A stretch of DNA of 64,000 bases from Alligator mississippiensis. Taxonomy: Eukaryota > Chordata > Crocodylia > Alligatoridae. The DNA is taken from positions 69,640,716-69,704,715 of the forward strand of contig NC_081831.1 of NCBI RefSeq assembly GCF_030867095.1, read 5' to 3'. The stretch's first letter is position 1; each line of letters starts with the position of its first letter. The notes beneath the pieces are model-generated. The model searched no databases. It worked only from the letters and a program-made list of their open reading frames with translations, and was not told where the DNA came from. A program made the translations under genes and the position numbers. Positions 1 through 11,642 of the stretch are shown here, in pieces.

Positions 1-499
1 GGTAGAAACATTCCCAATGTCAAAGAGGAAATGAAATAGAGAACTTTAAAGGAAGCAGGAAACATTTCACTCACCAGGGCTTTCTAAAAGCTGTCATGGT
101 GGGAAACACAGGAAAACTCAAATGCAATTGTAAGTACTTTGTATGACTAAAATTTTAAAGTCTTGACAGCATGCACCTTTCTCATCATTATTATTAATTA
201 TTCATTTAGTCCTATCAGTGTGCAGTATACTTATAGAAGGCAGAGATGCATGGACCCTCCTCCATTGAAGAGCAACAATATTAAATAGGGTAATTTTATT
301 ACTGCTGTTGCCATTGAGACTTGCTGCAGCTTGCTGAGAAGTAAAACAAAAGTTTTAGAGAAACAGGTAGAAAACAAATCTTGTAGCATTAAACACATGC
401 ATTGTGCATAAAAGAAATGTCCCTTTTATAGCATTAAAAATAAAGCCCCTGCTTTATGTTTATATTACTTTTAACCTGTCTCCTCTGTATATCTGCCAA
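1..499. other. Unique AT-rich non-coding DNA
   Basis: I see no gene, RNA gene or recognisable repeat before the CR1 copy that begins near 500. The stretch is AT-rich with short homopolymer runs and no usable open frame. Confidence 0.5.
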
Positions 500-519
500 A
501 AAACCTTCATATGGTTTTA

Positions 520-1453
520 TGTCAGGATGGCTGGAGATTTTGAGTGGTGTGCCACAGGGGTCTGTCCTGGACCCAGTGTTGTTCAGTGTATATACTAATT
601 ATCTATATGCTGGAATAGTGTTTCTTGAGCAGATTTTCAGATGACACAACCCTGGGAAGGATCGTGAACACATGGGAGCACAGGAGCACAACTGAGAAGG
701 ATCTTGACAGATTGGAAAGCTGGGTTAAAGATAAAAGGATGAAGTTTAGTGCTGACAAATATAAGGTGCCACAGATCTAGAAGAATAATCAAAACTACAA
801 GTACAAAATGGGTGCCACCTGGCTGGATGACTGCACTATGGAGAAGGATCTAGGAGACCTGCTGGATCAGACTTCATATGAATCTACAGTGTGATGCAGC
901 TGAACAAAAGGCAAAAGCATCTTTGGGCTGCATGAATAGGATCATGACATGCAAGACACAGGAGGTGATAATGCCTCTTTAGTCAGAATTGGTTCGGCCT
1001 CATCTATTGTGTGCAGTTTTTGGGCTCCACATTTTCAAAAGGATGTGGAGAAGTTGGAGAGGTTGCCGAGGTGGGTGACAAAAATGATAAAGAGCTTAGA
1101 AGGCAAGCCATATGAGGAAAGATTGAAGGAAATAGGCACATTCAGCCTGCTGCAAAGGGTATTAAGAGGGGACATGATATCAGCCTTCAATTATCTGCAG
1201 AGCAGCCCTAAAGAAAAGGGATAACACCTTTTCTTTTTTGCTGCAAAGAGCAGGAAACGCCAGTGGCCTGAAGCTGCAACAAAGGCCAATATCGGGCCTT
1301 TGCAACAAAAGCCAAAGTTTCAATATCAGGAAAAAACTTCTCAGTGTTAGAAGAGTGAGGCAGTGGAATAGACTGCCTAGGGAAGTTGTGGACCCTCCAC
1401 CCCTGGAGGTGTTCAAGAAGAGGTTGGACAACCATTGGTCAGGGATGATTTAG
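520..1453 (+). pseudogene. CR1 ORF2 fragment (reverse transcriptase and C-terminus), broken
   Basis: In a live CR1, ORF2 encodes an endonuclease plus reverse transcriptase that copies the element's RNA at a nicked target site. Here only the RT palm/thumb and C-terminal part survive. The motif GVPQGSVLDPVLF lies near 540-590 in one frame. The catalytic box reads F-S-D-D at 634-645 in another frame, with Ser replacing the usual Ala. The conserved WAPHFQKDVEKLERL (about 1021-1065) and PYEERLKEIGTFSL (about 1111-1152) follow. The C-terminal LPREVV...LEVFKKRLD segment ends at the 1451-1453 stop in yet another frame. At least two frameshifts and several in-frame stops are present, so it is not functional. 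Confidence 0.88.
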
Positions 1454-1696
1454 GAGCAGCTATACCTGTGTTCTACAATGGGCTTTTCCCATGATTCTGG
1501 GTTTTGCTGGTTGCTTCATAGGGACAGGAAAGATTTTCCCCCCTTTCTGTTATGATATTTCAGGGTTTTGTGGGGGGTTTTGTTTTTTTCACCCTCCTGA
1601 GAAGCACTGGATGTTGGGCTGCAGCCAAGGCTGGGGATTTTGACTGGGGTGTGACAATGCTCCTACTAGGACTAAAACCCAGAGGTTCTTGAATAG

Positions 1697-1701
1697 AGGG
1701 T
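1697..1701. repeat. Target-site duplication AGGGT, left copy
   Basis: These five bases directly precede the TG start of the solo LTR and match 2668-2672 exactly. Confidence 0.82.
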
Positions 1702-1845
1702 TGTCGCAGGGCACGTCAGTGCCTGGCTCCTAAGGAGTGAAAACTGCCAGGGAGAGAGCCCTGGCCGAACATAAGGGGGACAGCTGCAGGTTGCTGGGGC
1801 AACTAATGGGAGTCAGCTGGCCAGAAGGGGGCAGGGCCTAGCCCT

Positions 1846-1852
1846 TATAAAA
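1846..1852 (+). promoter_or_regulatory. TATA box of the solo LTR
   Basis: TATAAAA lies in a GC-rich context about 145 bp inside the LTR, the spacing expected for a U3 promoter. It is the main evidence for the LTR's orientation. Activity is unknown. Confidence 0.55.
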
Positions 1853-2099
1853 GCCCAGGGCTGAGGCCAGGCTGGCAGTTCTCTGCCAGCAGCTGGAGAG
1901 GCAGGAGCTCACTCAGCCAAGCTATGGGGAGAAGTCTGAGGGGCAAGTACAGCTCATGATAGCCCTGAGAGGATTGGGCACTAAAGGTTTAGCCAGGGGG
2001 CTTTATGTTTGTGTTACAGCCAGGAGGCTTGTGTTTGTTTGGCTCTGTTATTACAACCGGTGGCTTGGGTGAGGCTATTAGGGGTTGGAGGAGGCCTCA

Positions 2100-2440
2100 T
2101 AGGGGGGCTCACGATAAAGTGAGGACCCTGGCACCAGTGAGGGCACAACCTACTTATAGGGACCTGCAGCAGAGTGCGGGGACCCCGGCACCCAGGAGGG
2201 CGCAGCATACAGGGTGTATAGACCCAGCCCTAGGGAGGGGCATTTCTGAAGCCCCAGTGTGGGCGGGGCGAGCTCCCAGGATGGGGGCCATTTTGTAAGC
2301 CGAAGCGGGGCACAGCCAGATGCCAGTGAGGGCGCAGTTTATAGGGGCATAGACCCCGGCCCCAGAGAGGGGCGATTGAGCCCAAGTGTGGGCATAGGGA
2401 GCCCCAAAAAGGGGGCAGCATAGTGAGTCTCCGAAAGGGG
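2100..2440 (+). repeat. Degenerate direct repeats inside the LTR
   Basis: Blocks containing 'agtgagggc' or 'aggagggcgca', then 'ttatagggg' or 'gtatagacc', then 'ccagagaggggc' recur several times with irregular spacing of tens to about 150 bp. This looks like diverged internal duplication, which partly explains why the LTR is long. The units are too decayed for a firm period. Confidence 0.45.
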
Positions 2441-2515
2441 GCAGAAGAGAGATGACAGCAATTACATCTGCGAGGCTTGGGCTGCGGTATTAGGGGAGGT
2501 TGGAGCCACAGAGCG

Positions 2516-2530
2516 CCCCCCCCCCCCCCC
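2516..2530 (+). repeat. Poly(C) run, 15 bp
   Basis: An uninterrupted run of 15 C residues inside the LTR. Slippage or assembly error in its length is likely. Confidence 0.9.
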
Positions 2531-2667
2531 GGCATCGGGGCATTATAATGGGCAGCCTCCCGCTAATTAATTAATTAACATCAAGACGTGGCAGGCGAGA
2601 AGGCGGGCGGTTGCCGCAGGAACAGGTGAGCGGGCCACAACTGGGCTTGGAAGCGATGCCTGTTACA

Positions 2668-2672
2668 AGGGT
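2668..2672. repeat. Target-site duplication AGGGT, right copy
   Basis: These five bases directly follow the terminal CA of the solo LTR and match 1697-1701 exactly. Beyond them the CR1 3' UTR resumes. Confidence 0.82.
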
Positions 2673-3004
2673 CTTGCCCCTCTGCTCAAGGTCAAACCAA
2701 TTCCCAGTCTTGGGGTCAAGAAGGGGTTTTACTCAATGGTCAGATTGATACAGATCATGGGGTTTCTGTCTCCCTTTGCAGCATAGGACATGGCCCTTTT
2801 GCTTGGGTCTCTCAGGACACTAGCTAATGACCCTTTGGTTTACCTGTGGCAGTTTAGGGTGTTATGCCTTGTGCTTGTGTGACAGGGTTGGCTGTACTTT
2901 TAGTCATAGGTTAGACAAGGATTTGTATGTGAAGTTTTGGACCCTTGGGCAAGGGGTCAGAAGAGATGACCTTCAGGTTTCCCTTCTAGCCCTATGATTC
3001 TATG

Positions 3005-6000
3005 TATCCTTTATATTGTAGACAAGGTGTTAGGACGTATTGGGAGATTTCACATCCCACTGGGTGCTGCCAGGGTCCTGACTTGATTTTGGTTCAGGCC
3101 AGGGCTTTCAAACTTTGCTGGGAGCTTGCCTGGGCTAAGCCTATGTTAAAATCGAAGTCCCAGTCTTGCCTCACTGAAGGCAATGTGAGTTTTGTCATTG
3201 ACCCCATGGGGATTAGGGTCTGGGAATCTTTCCTGGGAATCTACAATTTTTATCGCAGACCAATTCACTACTAAACAAATTTTTAATCATATTTTTGTTG
3301 TATGTTAAAATTCCAACTTTTCTGCTGATGGAATAGAAATATTACCAATCTTGGCATTCATGAGATCTTTGCAAGTGCTATCTGAATGCTTGTTTGTTTG
3401 TTTGATTTGCTTTATACCAGCCAACCTGATTATGTTTATGGTTTGAATTATTGTGCTCTGCTGTTCAGATGTGATGACACTCTTGAGGAAGGTATATAAT
3501 ACGTCTCTGATTATTAAAAAAAAGGAGAAAAAAGAGATGGTTTATTTTCAAAGTTTAGAAATAGGAAAACATAATCACAGTTAGTTTCTAAACCCTAATT
3601 CTGTAGTCTTTACTCAGGCAAAACTTGAGTAAAGTTTTTTCCTTAGAAAAAAACTGGTTGGGATTTTTTTCCTTAGAAAAATCTACTGAATAGCCTTTCT
3701 GGGACATTGTTGAAACTATGAATCTTTTGCAGCCTCAAAGGGGGGAGGGGCATGAAATTAATATAAAGCCTAATTTACTTCGTAGAACAAGCCTCACTGC
3801 TGACCTGATTAGGTGTGTGTAGATAGGACTTTTGGGGAATTATTGCTTTTCTTGCTGGATGTATTTAAGGTTCTGTAGAGAAATTTGAGGCTTTTCATCT
3901 GCCATTTTCCATTTTAGAAGTTCATGTATCTTATTTCTGAGAAACTATTCTTTCCCCTAAAACTGTTGTTTTATTTTGGACTAAAAGCATTTGAGCAAAA
4001 CGTCTGTTCTAAAAAAAACTTTACATAGACACAAAAATTTAGGAAATGATGCGAAATGCAGCAGGAAACAAGGAGGGAAAACTTGTGGTTAGAAAACAGA
4101 TGATTTAGTTCACGAGTCCTGGTTTCAAAACAAGTTATGATGGGCAGTGACACAACCATTCAGTTTAAGGAAGATTTGAATGTTATGCATGGTGTTTTAG
4201 TACAATATAAGTAATACATCTGTTGAATTAGGCATCTCAGAACATGCAGACATCTTGGGTATCAATAGCCATTGCTGCTATTAACAGTGTGCATGAGATG
4301 AGGCATTGTTTCTATAAGCACACTCTAATTATTACTAATAGTTTTAAAGAGTTCATATGCACAAGCAGAATTGTGTGTGTTTAAGCGTGCAGGGTATATA
4401 GCTCTGGAAAAGCTCTTGGCACTAATTATAACAAATTACTTGACCAAGGTTGAGAACTTGTATTGCTCTAAAATGAACAAAGTTTGAGAGAAAAACTATG
4501 AAATGGATTGAAGCCTTTTAGTTTATTACAATAAATTTTGCAGTTAATGCGAATCCTTTGTTTTATATCCTGTGAACAAAGGAATTCTGTGTGTGAAGGA
4601 GACATTTTTCAGCTAGCATTTTAGCTTGATAAAGACATTATTAGTATCCAGACCTGATGCTAGGATCATGCAAACAGGGTATGGTTACTGATATTTGACT
4701 TACTGGGATTGCCACTTTGTACCTCTCCTAAGCATACTCAGAGGTTTGAATTCTGTGGCTGGGCTTTATCTGAATGTAAGGTGCAAACTTTTCCAGCTTT
4801 TCATAGAGATCTTTTTAGACGGAGAGAGAAGAAGAAAAAAGATTCCTTTAAAGGACAGTTTCTTTAATAGCAAAGTCTCAGCTTAATCTTTAAAAATGAT
4901 ATTGATTTTGTCTGCATGCCAGTTTTTTGCCAGTCTCAATCTGGTTATCACTTCAGACACTATGATCCCTTGATAGAGTAAGCGCATTGTGTGAGAATGA
5001 AGAGGAGGCAAAGGCAGAAACAAAGATATCTCACACCAATGGGTACTTTTGATAGGACAAGATCAGTACCTGAAACAAAAATATAACATCTTTACCCCTT
5101 TATTTTTAACAAGTCCCTAGATGGATAATGAAAAAGCTTAAGAAAAAGACCTCCTAAATGTCAGTTCATCTGAAATAAAACATTCTGGAAGTTTTATCAT
5201 TTTCTAAAAATAAATGATCCCTGCAAGATAGGATGATCTCTACTGCCAGCAGGGTGCCTTTTAAGTAGTAGAAATCAAACTGAAGCAAAAATGTATAGAT
5301 TTTGTGTGAGTTTTGTGTAGCCTAATCATGAGCACGTGTTACTGACCCCCTCTGTCAGCCCACAGAGGATATGAGTTGTTCCAGTCTCCAGCTATGAAGA
5401 CTTGGACTATTTGCTGCAGCAATTAATAATTTTAGGATTGAAGGTCCCTGGTTCAGCCTCTGACATAACAACTGTCATATGTTTCATTTTGGCATGTTTA
5501 AGCTGTCATATGAACATTTTATACTGAGCGAGAGAGAGAATGCATTCATTATGGTATGTATGCAGTTTGAAGGGACCAGTGAAGAGCCTGTGGTAGTATA
5601 AGGGTGTCGTTACATGTTACATTTAGACCTACTAAATTGGTGGATGTTAAGCAGTGTTAGTTAGAACATGAGCTGTCACAATTTTAGGGCTAATACTACT
5701 TCTTGCCTACACAGCGCTCTGGCTTGCCACTGGAGGGCAGGTAAGCAGGCCCATGGCCAGGGTACCTGGTCTCTATCCTTGTGAGAAGGCTGGGAGAAAT
5801 GCATTTTGGGATTCTGGAGGCCTGAAAATTTCTTATGTCTATGGAGAAGACTGAATTTATCCTAGCACGAGCTAGGTAGTAGAGCTCAGACTTAACCTTT
5901 GCCTGAAGTGATGTAACTTTGAGGGCACGAACAGAAATGACATTTGTCTTGCGATTGGCCCCTTGAAATCAGTCTAAAGCCCATGCCCAAGCAGAAGAGC

Positions 6001-6019
6001 ACAGCTGCAGAGCCCTCTG
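3005..6019. other. Unique AT-rich non-coding DNA
   Basis: No gene or recognised repeat is visible. There is a short GA-rich run near 5526-5542 and ordinary A/T tracts. The short open frames here have no family resemblance. Confidence 0.5.
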
Positions 6020-6500
6020 ATTGGGCAACAAATTAATCCTCATTGTATGAGGGTTCAAATGAAGCCCCTCTTAAGCGGAGCAACTTAATTTCTGGCTGCT
6101 CTGGCTGCAGCACAGCGAGCTGCAGCTGCTGTCTCTGGATGGGAGGGGGAGAAGGCAAGGGAGAGAGGTCCCTTTTGGGATTTTCTCAGCCCCACTGGAG
6201 TTGGGGGGTGGATTGGAGCCCCTCATCTTGGACGAGGCTCCAATCTACCCCCTACTCCAATGGGGCTGAGAACCCCAGAAGATCTCCCTCCCCTACCTTC
6301 TCTCCCCTCCCATCCAGAGGCAGCAATGTCACTGGGGTAGAAAGGGAAAGACACAGCTTCTCTCATTGGATTGACTCCAAATTGGGGCCAATCCTCCACC
6401 CTCCTGATCCAACAGCTAACATCTGTTTGATTGTAGGGATCGGTATAACTCATGACGATTTCTATGAATCGCCATGAGTTAGACCCAGGAGCGGCACTTC
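6020..6500 (-). mobile_element. Palindromic MITE-like element, copy 1
   Basis: This non-autonomous element is built around a long foldback. The left arm (about 6126-6220) pairs with the right arm (about 6236-6325) across a 15-nt loop, with interruptions. It is bracketed by two short hairpins: 6034-6054, and 6446-6481, which has 15-nt arms, one mismatch and a 6-nt loop. A second copy with the same parts in reverse order lies at about 15640-16175, so I give the two opposite strands. Positions 6043-6477 form an open frame, but its protein is only the translated foldback. The termini and any target duplication could not be fixed. It resembles the MITE-like palindromic repeats known from crocodilians, but the family name is unresolved. 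Confidence 0.65.
6446..6481. repeat. Short near-perfect hairpin next to palindromic MITE copy 1
   Basis: Arms 6446-6460 and 6467-6481 (taactcatg.cgatt and its complement) pair with one mismatch around the loop tctatg. An equivalent hairpin with the same taactcatg core occurs beside copy 2 at 15716-15753. Confidence 0.85.
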
Positions 6501-6562
6501 TGTCCGTGGCCTGCCATGCTCAGAGGACACTTAGCATGAGTTAATGAGCTTTAATGTGCAGA

Positions 6563-6905
6563 TACTTAGGGCATTTTTACACATGCTCTGGGAGGGGCGG
6601 GGAGAGGGAGTGCTTTAATTACAATGGCTCTGAGAGCCACTGCAGTGAAAGCGCGTGGAGCATCTTGTGCATCAGCATCCCCATGCTTCAAAATGGCAGC
6701 AGGGGCACTTTATCTAAAGCTCGTTCTAAGCACCTGAATTAGCACTTTGAAGTGTGGGGACACTGATGCATGAGATGCAGAGGCTGGCTGGAGGGTAGTA
6801 GTTACTATGCTTCAGCAGACTCAATTAACTGAGTCTGTTCCAAGGCGCTGTAATTACAGCACTTTGGAGCAGTCTCCAGGCTTGTGTGCAGGCACCTTTA
6901 TGTTT
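6563..6905. mobile_element. Possible TIR MITE related to the 52-kb family
   Basis: The left edge (gggcatttttacacatgct) resembles the GGGTGCATYTACACG terminus of the element at 52346-52740. Near 6880-6897 a reverse-complement-like end (gcttgtgtgcaggcacc) is present. The interior is rich in 'gcacttta' and 'tttaatg' motifs. The match is weak, so this is a tentative call. Confidence 0.3.
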
Positions 6906-8080
6906 TAAGTGCCCTTAGTAGGGTGAAGTTACAAGTTATCCTTAGATCATATGTGGTTCTTGGGTTAAAAGGAAAGGCCAGGATAATGAGGATGTTGGAG
7001 ATCATCCTACAGATGGTTTAAGAGATCAGTGATGCCCTATGTGTGGCTACTACCCAAGATGCTCAGGGACCCAATTATGTAGCTGCTTTGGAGCCCAATT
7101 GATTTAGAATCCTTTAATTTTAGGCTTTCTTAACTTTAACTTTGAAAAAGACTTAGCTTCTAACCACCAAAGTACATCCTTAATCATTGGAGTTGGTCAT
7201 CTAAGTCACTTGAAACTTTTATGTCTGGTAACTAGTTTCAGCTACGCAATGTTAATAAATATAGCATGAGTGACAATGACGGCTCAGGTACAGAGCCATA
7301 ATTGTCTTTGTATTCACCTTTTCTCTAATGGCTATACTGCCAAAGAGCCAGAGAAAACTGTCAGGATAATACAACCTTTTTTATAATGAACCCCTTTTAT
7401 AATGTGTGATCCAGAGGAACTAATTGTAGGCATAAGAGAGAGTTCAAAATCCATGTGCCGTCAATTAGACCCTAGTGTGGATTTTCAGGTGGTTTCATAT
7501 CCTCTAGGAACTTGGCTGAAACAACCAAATAATTTCAAATAGGCTTTGTGTTTGGTAACAGCAGTCAAGTAATGACTTCTTTGAAGTGTCCAAGTTAAAG
7601 CAAGCTTTGATATTTAATGTATCCTGTCTTTTATTAAGATGATAAGGCTGATTTGAAGTCATAAGCTGATTTAAGGTATGAACCAATAGTTAAATAGATT
7701 AAATTCCACAATCTTTTACCCTCCATGATCTTTGCCTCTAAATACAGTAGTCATGGTATTTTAGGAGATGGTTTCCTATGAGGGACTGGATGCCTTTTAT
7801 TATCTTGTGCACAGCTTGTGCTAACTATTCCCTTATTGAATATCGAAAATATTAATAAGATCCAGATGTAGGATGCAGAGCATAAAATAGGTTGCTTTCC
7901 CTTAAGATAAAGAATTAAGGACGAAGGCAGGGAAGGGCAGAACTTTAGTGACAAACCAGTTCATAGAATTACTGGTAAGTTTGGGCTTAATTATACATAA
8001 TTGTACAGCTGACCTCAGCGGGCCTGCTTATCTAAGTACTGTGTTGGTGTGCACACGTGTGTGTGCTGACAAGAATATGG
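6906..8080. other. Unique non-coding DNA
   Basis: No gene or identified repeat. The base composition is AT-rich and the open frames are short and featureless. Confidence 0.5.
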
Positions 8081-8689
8081 TCACAGCCAGTACAAATTAG
8101 TTGCTGTGTTGTTTGTAAAATAAAAGTTAGAGGACAAAATATCATCAGTTGTGTGATTTAACATCAAGTCGGTGTGTGCATTTGGCTTAAAATCCAAGTT
8201 CATTGTGTCCAGATACAATTTAATCTTAAACTTCTGTGGAGTATCACCAAAAAACATGCTAAACCCCCCCCCCAGATTTATATAATATGTGTGTTTTAGA
8301 GAGATATACTTTGTTTTCTCCCAGAGGTTATTGTTCGGCTTCAGTATCACTAGCCAAGCAGACCAGGTATCTTGGTCTAGTTGTTTAAAATAATACTTGT
8401 TCCATTCATATTTAAATAAGATCAGGGAGACATGGGGAGGGAGAAAGATGTGTTTACACACTTTTAAGGTTAGCAGATGAAAAGAGAATGTAGAACGGTT
8501 CAGTAGTGCCCTACTCTCTAAGGATTTTTCCCACAGAAATGTTTTTTTCAGGGCACTGACAGTGATCCAGTGACTCTGCATGTTCAGAGGGAATGTTTCA
8601 CAAAGAACATCAACAAAGTTGCGTTCCCTTCCAAATCTGGGCCATTGATTAAATAAGATGAGGGAGGAAACAGCAGTGTCTGAATGCAT
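8081..8689 (-). other. Unrecognised 202-codon open frame, probably not a gene
   Basis: This open frame is unusually long for this AT-rich background. The predicted protein is rich in Leu, Phe, Asn, Lys and Thr and has no motif, signal peptide or repeat that I recognise. The N-terminal third contains the stretch ETFPLNMQSHW, and a Gly-Gly-Gly run lies near residue 140, encoded by a poly(C) tract on the + strand. No splice-site pattern, promoter or polyadenylation context supports it, and no neighbour gives it a role. It is most likely chance or an ancient decayed retrocopy. Confidence 0.12.
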
Positions 8690-11130
8690 GTCTAATTTAA
8701 TCTAACAACACAGAGCTCATCAACCATGTTATCTGAGTGCCAAGTGCTGTTATCCTAAGAGAGAGGTAAAAGCCTATGGCTCAGAGGCTGGGAGTTGCTT
8801 TGGGGAAACGGGATTAACTCGGAAGCAATGGAATCATCCCAACAGGATCGTGGGCACCGGGACAAAATAGCTGCTGTGAATACTAGTGGTCGATGGTTGC
8901 CAGGTTGGAGGCTGATAAAGCTAGTCTGGTAATTTACGGGAGACTTGAGCGGAGAGAAGGAGATCAAAGCCTAGACCTCTGTGTGAAAGACTGGAGGGGG
9001 GGTCATGTGTCTGTAAACCCTATTAGGAGAAGAGATTTGGAGCAAGGAACCATAAAAACCATGAATGCCATCCAGAGACCTAGGGAAAAGTGGGATTTGA
9101 TTTATTTAGGCAAAGTGGAGGCTTCCTAAGTATGCAAGTTCTTAGAAGCAATCGGAGCACTGTGGGGATGCTGATCACCTTGCCTGGGTTTTACAAAGAT
9201 GACAGACACAAGAAGAAGACATCTGGTAGGAACATACAACAGGGACCCTGCTGTGCTGAAGGGAACAGATTCTTAGGGACGCTGCATGGGGAAGGAACAG
9301 CTTTGACTAAAATAAGCAGCACGATAGATGTGGCTGAGAGAGCCCCATGACAGATTATTTTTTATCTGTCAACTCATATTTCATGTAGAGTAGAGAGTCT
9401 GGTAAAAATCAACTGTATGAAAAAGGCAAATAAGGTCACTTCAGAGACAGGCAGATTTTTAACTCAAACACCTCCAGACAGATACAATTGACATTCAAAC
9501 CGGGACTCAGTCACCTTGACACTTAAGACTAATTACAATACAGGCCAGATGAAAGTAGCCTTTGAAACACTAGTAGGGGAGTTGGGAAAATCTTTCCAGA
9601 GCTAGAAATGAGCTGGGAGGGGGATGAAAATGGGTATCAGAAGTAGGGGCAACATCTACGGTGCAGAGGACAAATAACAATTCCTCTGTTCTCAGACTGG
9701 TGGGGGCTGAGGTTGCAAGAGGTGGGAGGCACGGCACGATCAAACATTGCATTGATGAAATGCTGATATGTCCTAGGCCTGCATGTCTAATTACATGAAT
9801 TCTGTAACACCTCAAAGATCAAAAGAATCGCTGCGTCTAGCTGAAGAAGCCATCCAGCGGGGAGGGGGTGTGATGGGCTGTCTGGCTGTGGAAGTCAAAT
9901 ATTAAAGAACATGACCCAAAGCAGAGATGTGATTCTACCAAACAGGCTGAGCGAATGTTTCAAAACAACTAAGGGGAAACATACTTTTTCCCATCCAAGG
10001 TTTGGTGTGTCTCTTGTATCCAAACCTTTGGTATTTCTCTAGTTTTTAAATGCCTGCTTTCATTAAGGACTAAATTGGCAAAATATAGCTCCTACTTGCC
10101 ATGGTTAACAACATGCACGCTGGCAGTTACCGCACAACAGCTAACACATGGAAAAAACCCCACCCCTTTATCGCACAGTAAATGGTTCAAATGTCCACCA
10201 TCAGAAGTTCGTAACTGCTTAGTCATTTTTAAAATTGGGAGTTATGGGCTTTTGAAAACAGAAGAAGTTGTGTTTGGGGAATTTCAGGCTGGCTGCCTTA
10301 GAGATAAAAATGCCCTTTCCTTCAAAGGAAAGGAGTCATGTCTAAAGCTTGGCTAGCTCAGCCTGGTTTGTGGGGTTCTTCTTTCCCATATGTTTTGCTG
10401 TCAAAGCTATAGGTAAGCATGCAGGGAAGCCTGCAGGATCACAGAGGAGAAAGAAATGAGAGAAGCTGAAGATGACAAGTTGCTGCCAACAAAGCTATGA
10501 AGCCATGCTTCTGAAGAGTGTGCCTGGTTCAGCTAGAGCTGTTGTTGCCTAAATTACCTTAATTAGTTTGGTATTTGTGCAAACAGATATTTGATACAAA
10601 AAGAACATGATTCTATCAACTTTATTTGGCTCGCTTTCTAATTCCACCTATGCTGAAATGTGACTTGTTAAATAATTAATCTGGTAAAGACACTAAATCT
10701 AAACAGCACAGAAACTCTAGGCATTAGCATAAAATAAAGTTACTTTCTATTGTTTTCACCCTTCTTCTCAAGATATCCTTAGCATTTGAATTCTTATGTT
10801 GACTTTCATCTTTTTTCATAGCAGTGTTCAATGTGAAAGAATGCTTGCCTAATTATTCTGTAAACTACCAGTTAAGTATTCCTAAATACGTATAGGGCAA
10901 TTAACAGTTCCAAGGGATTGGGAGACATTTTAGTGTCTTCACACAATAGTGCACACAACTATATTTTGTTTCTCCTAAGTTCTAGTTGGAACAGAGTCAT
11001 ATTCACCTTGTTTTCTCTTCTACTTATTCCTCTGTAGCATTAGGTGCTTATAGTTAGATTAGTGACGCTGGTGTCTTAAGTGACTATTTACTTGAATCAG
11101 AGAGGTGGTTAGTTGCATTAGTCTGAAGTC
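8690..11130. other. Unique non-coding DNA
   Basis: I find no gene and no confident repeat family here. Open frames near 8755-9350 and 9570-9815 overlap on both strands and resemble no family. Confidence 0.45.
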
Positions 11131-11300
11131 GGGCAGAAAGCAGGGTAGAAATGCACCTCATAGACTAACTGAATCAGATATGCCTAAGCTTTTGTGAGCA
11201 AGAGCTCACTTCATTGGATGCGTCCTGCTCTTGCTCACAAAAACTTATACACCCCTGATTCAGTTTGTCTATAAGGTGCCTCTGTACCCTGCCTTCTGCC
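11131..11300. mobile_element. Foldback MITE with ~75-nt inverted arms
   Basis: The left arm, about 11131-11205, reads ggcagaaagcagggt...gcacctcatagactaact...tttgtgagcaagagc. The right arm at about 11227-11300 is its imperfect reverse complement, with a roughly 20-nt loop between. The motif 'aagcttttgtgagc...agctcacttcatt.gatgc' is widespread in amniote foldback repeats. It is non-coding and its terminal duplications are unresolved. Confidence 0.75.
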
Positions 11301-11642
11301 TATTTACTTTAAGTATTTTAATTTTAATTTTAAAAAATAGTAAAAATGACAAGTGGAAATGAGGGGCCTGGGTGACAAATTCTAGATCTGGACCTAAGCA
11401 TTTGGAAAATTCATGGATACTGGAATCCCACGTTGGGATTTGGGAGCCTCTGCTTCTGACTCTTGAGTTTAGTGTAAAAAACCAAACAAACAATAATAAC
11501 AGCAAAATGTGTGTTTAACAAGGAAATGTTCATGTGGGCAACAGGATTAAAAATGTACATCTTGTAGTTTGGATGGGCAATGGAAAACATCTATGAGGAA
11601 GTTTAAAACAATAATTTGAAAAATTACATAAGTAAGCTACAA

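Larger units (their letters stand above)
1702..2667 (+). mobile_element. Solo LTR (966 bp) with 5-bp target duplication AGGGT
   Basis: This is a long terminal repeat left by an endogenous retrovirus-like or Gypsy-like element, inserted into the CR1 3' UTR. It begins TGTCGCAGGG, ends GCCTGTTACA and is flanked by identical AGGGT copies at 1697-1701 and 2668-2672. Removing it rejoins the CR1 UTR. A TATA box (TATAAAA, 1846-1852) sits in a plausible U3 promoter, which sets the + orientation. No internal coding region remains, so it probably formed by LTR-LTR recombination. A 5-bp duplication is typical of ERVL-like and many Gypsy elements. I could not place a poly(A) signal confidently. Confidence 0.82.
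500..3004 (+). mobile_element. CR1-type LINE, 5'-truncated, interrupted by an LTR
   Basis: This is a 5'-truncated CR1 non-LTR retrotransposon. It starts near position 500 inside the reverse-transcriptase domain, runs through the ORF2 C-terminus to a stop at 1451-1453, and continues into a long 3' UTR. The UTR ends with the CR1 terminal octamer ATTCTATG at 2997-3004. Positions 1702-2667 are a foreign solo LTR, so the CR1 sequence itself is about 1.5 kb. 5' truncation is the usual fate of CR1 copies. The 5' edge is approximate because the sequence has diverged there. The terminal octamer and the protein motifs make the family assignment secure. Confidence 0.9.

Noticed and set aside
6446..6500. 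Helitron 3' end (hairpin near terminus)
   Set aside because: No CTRR follows the hairpin at the proper distance and no TC 5' end was seen. The central foldback also does not fit a Helitron.
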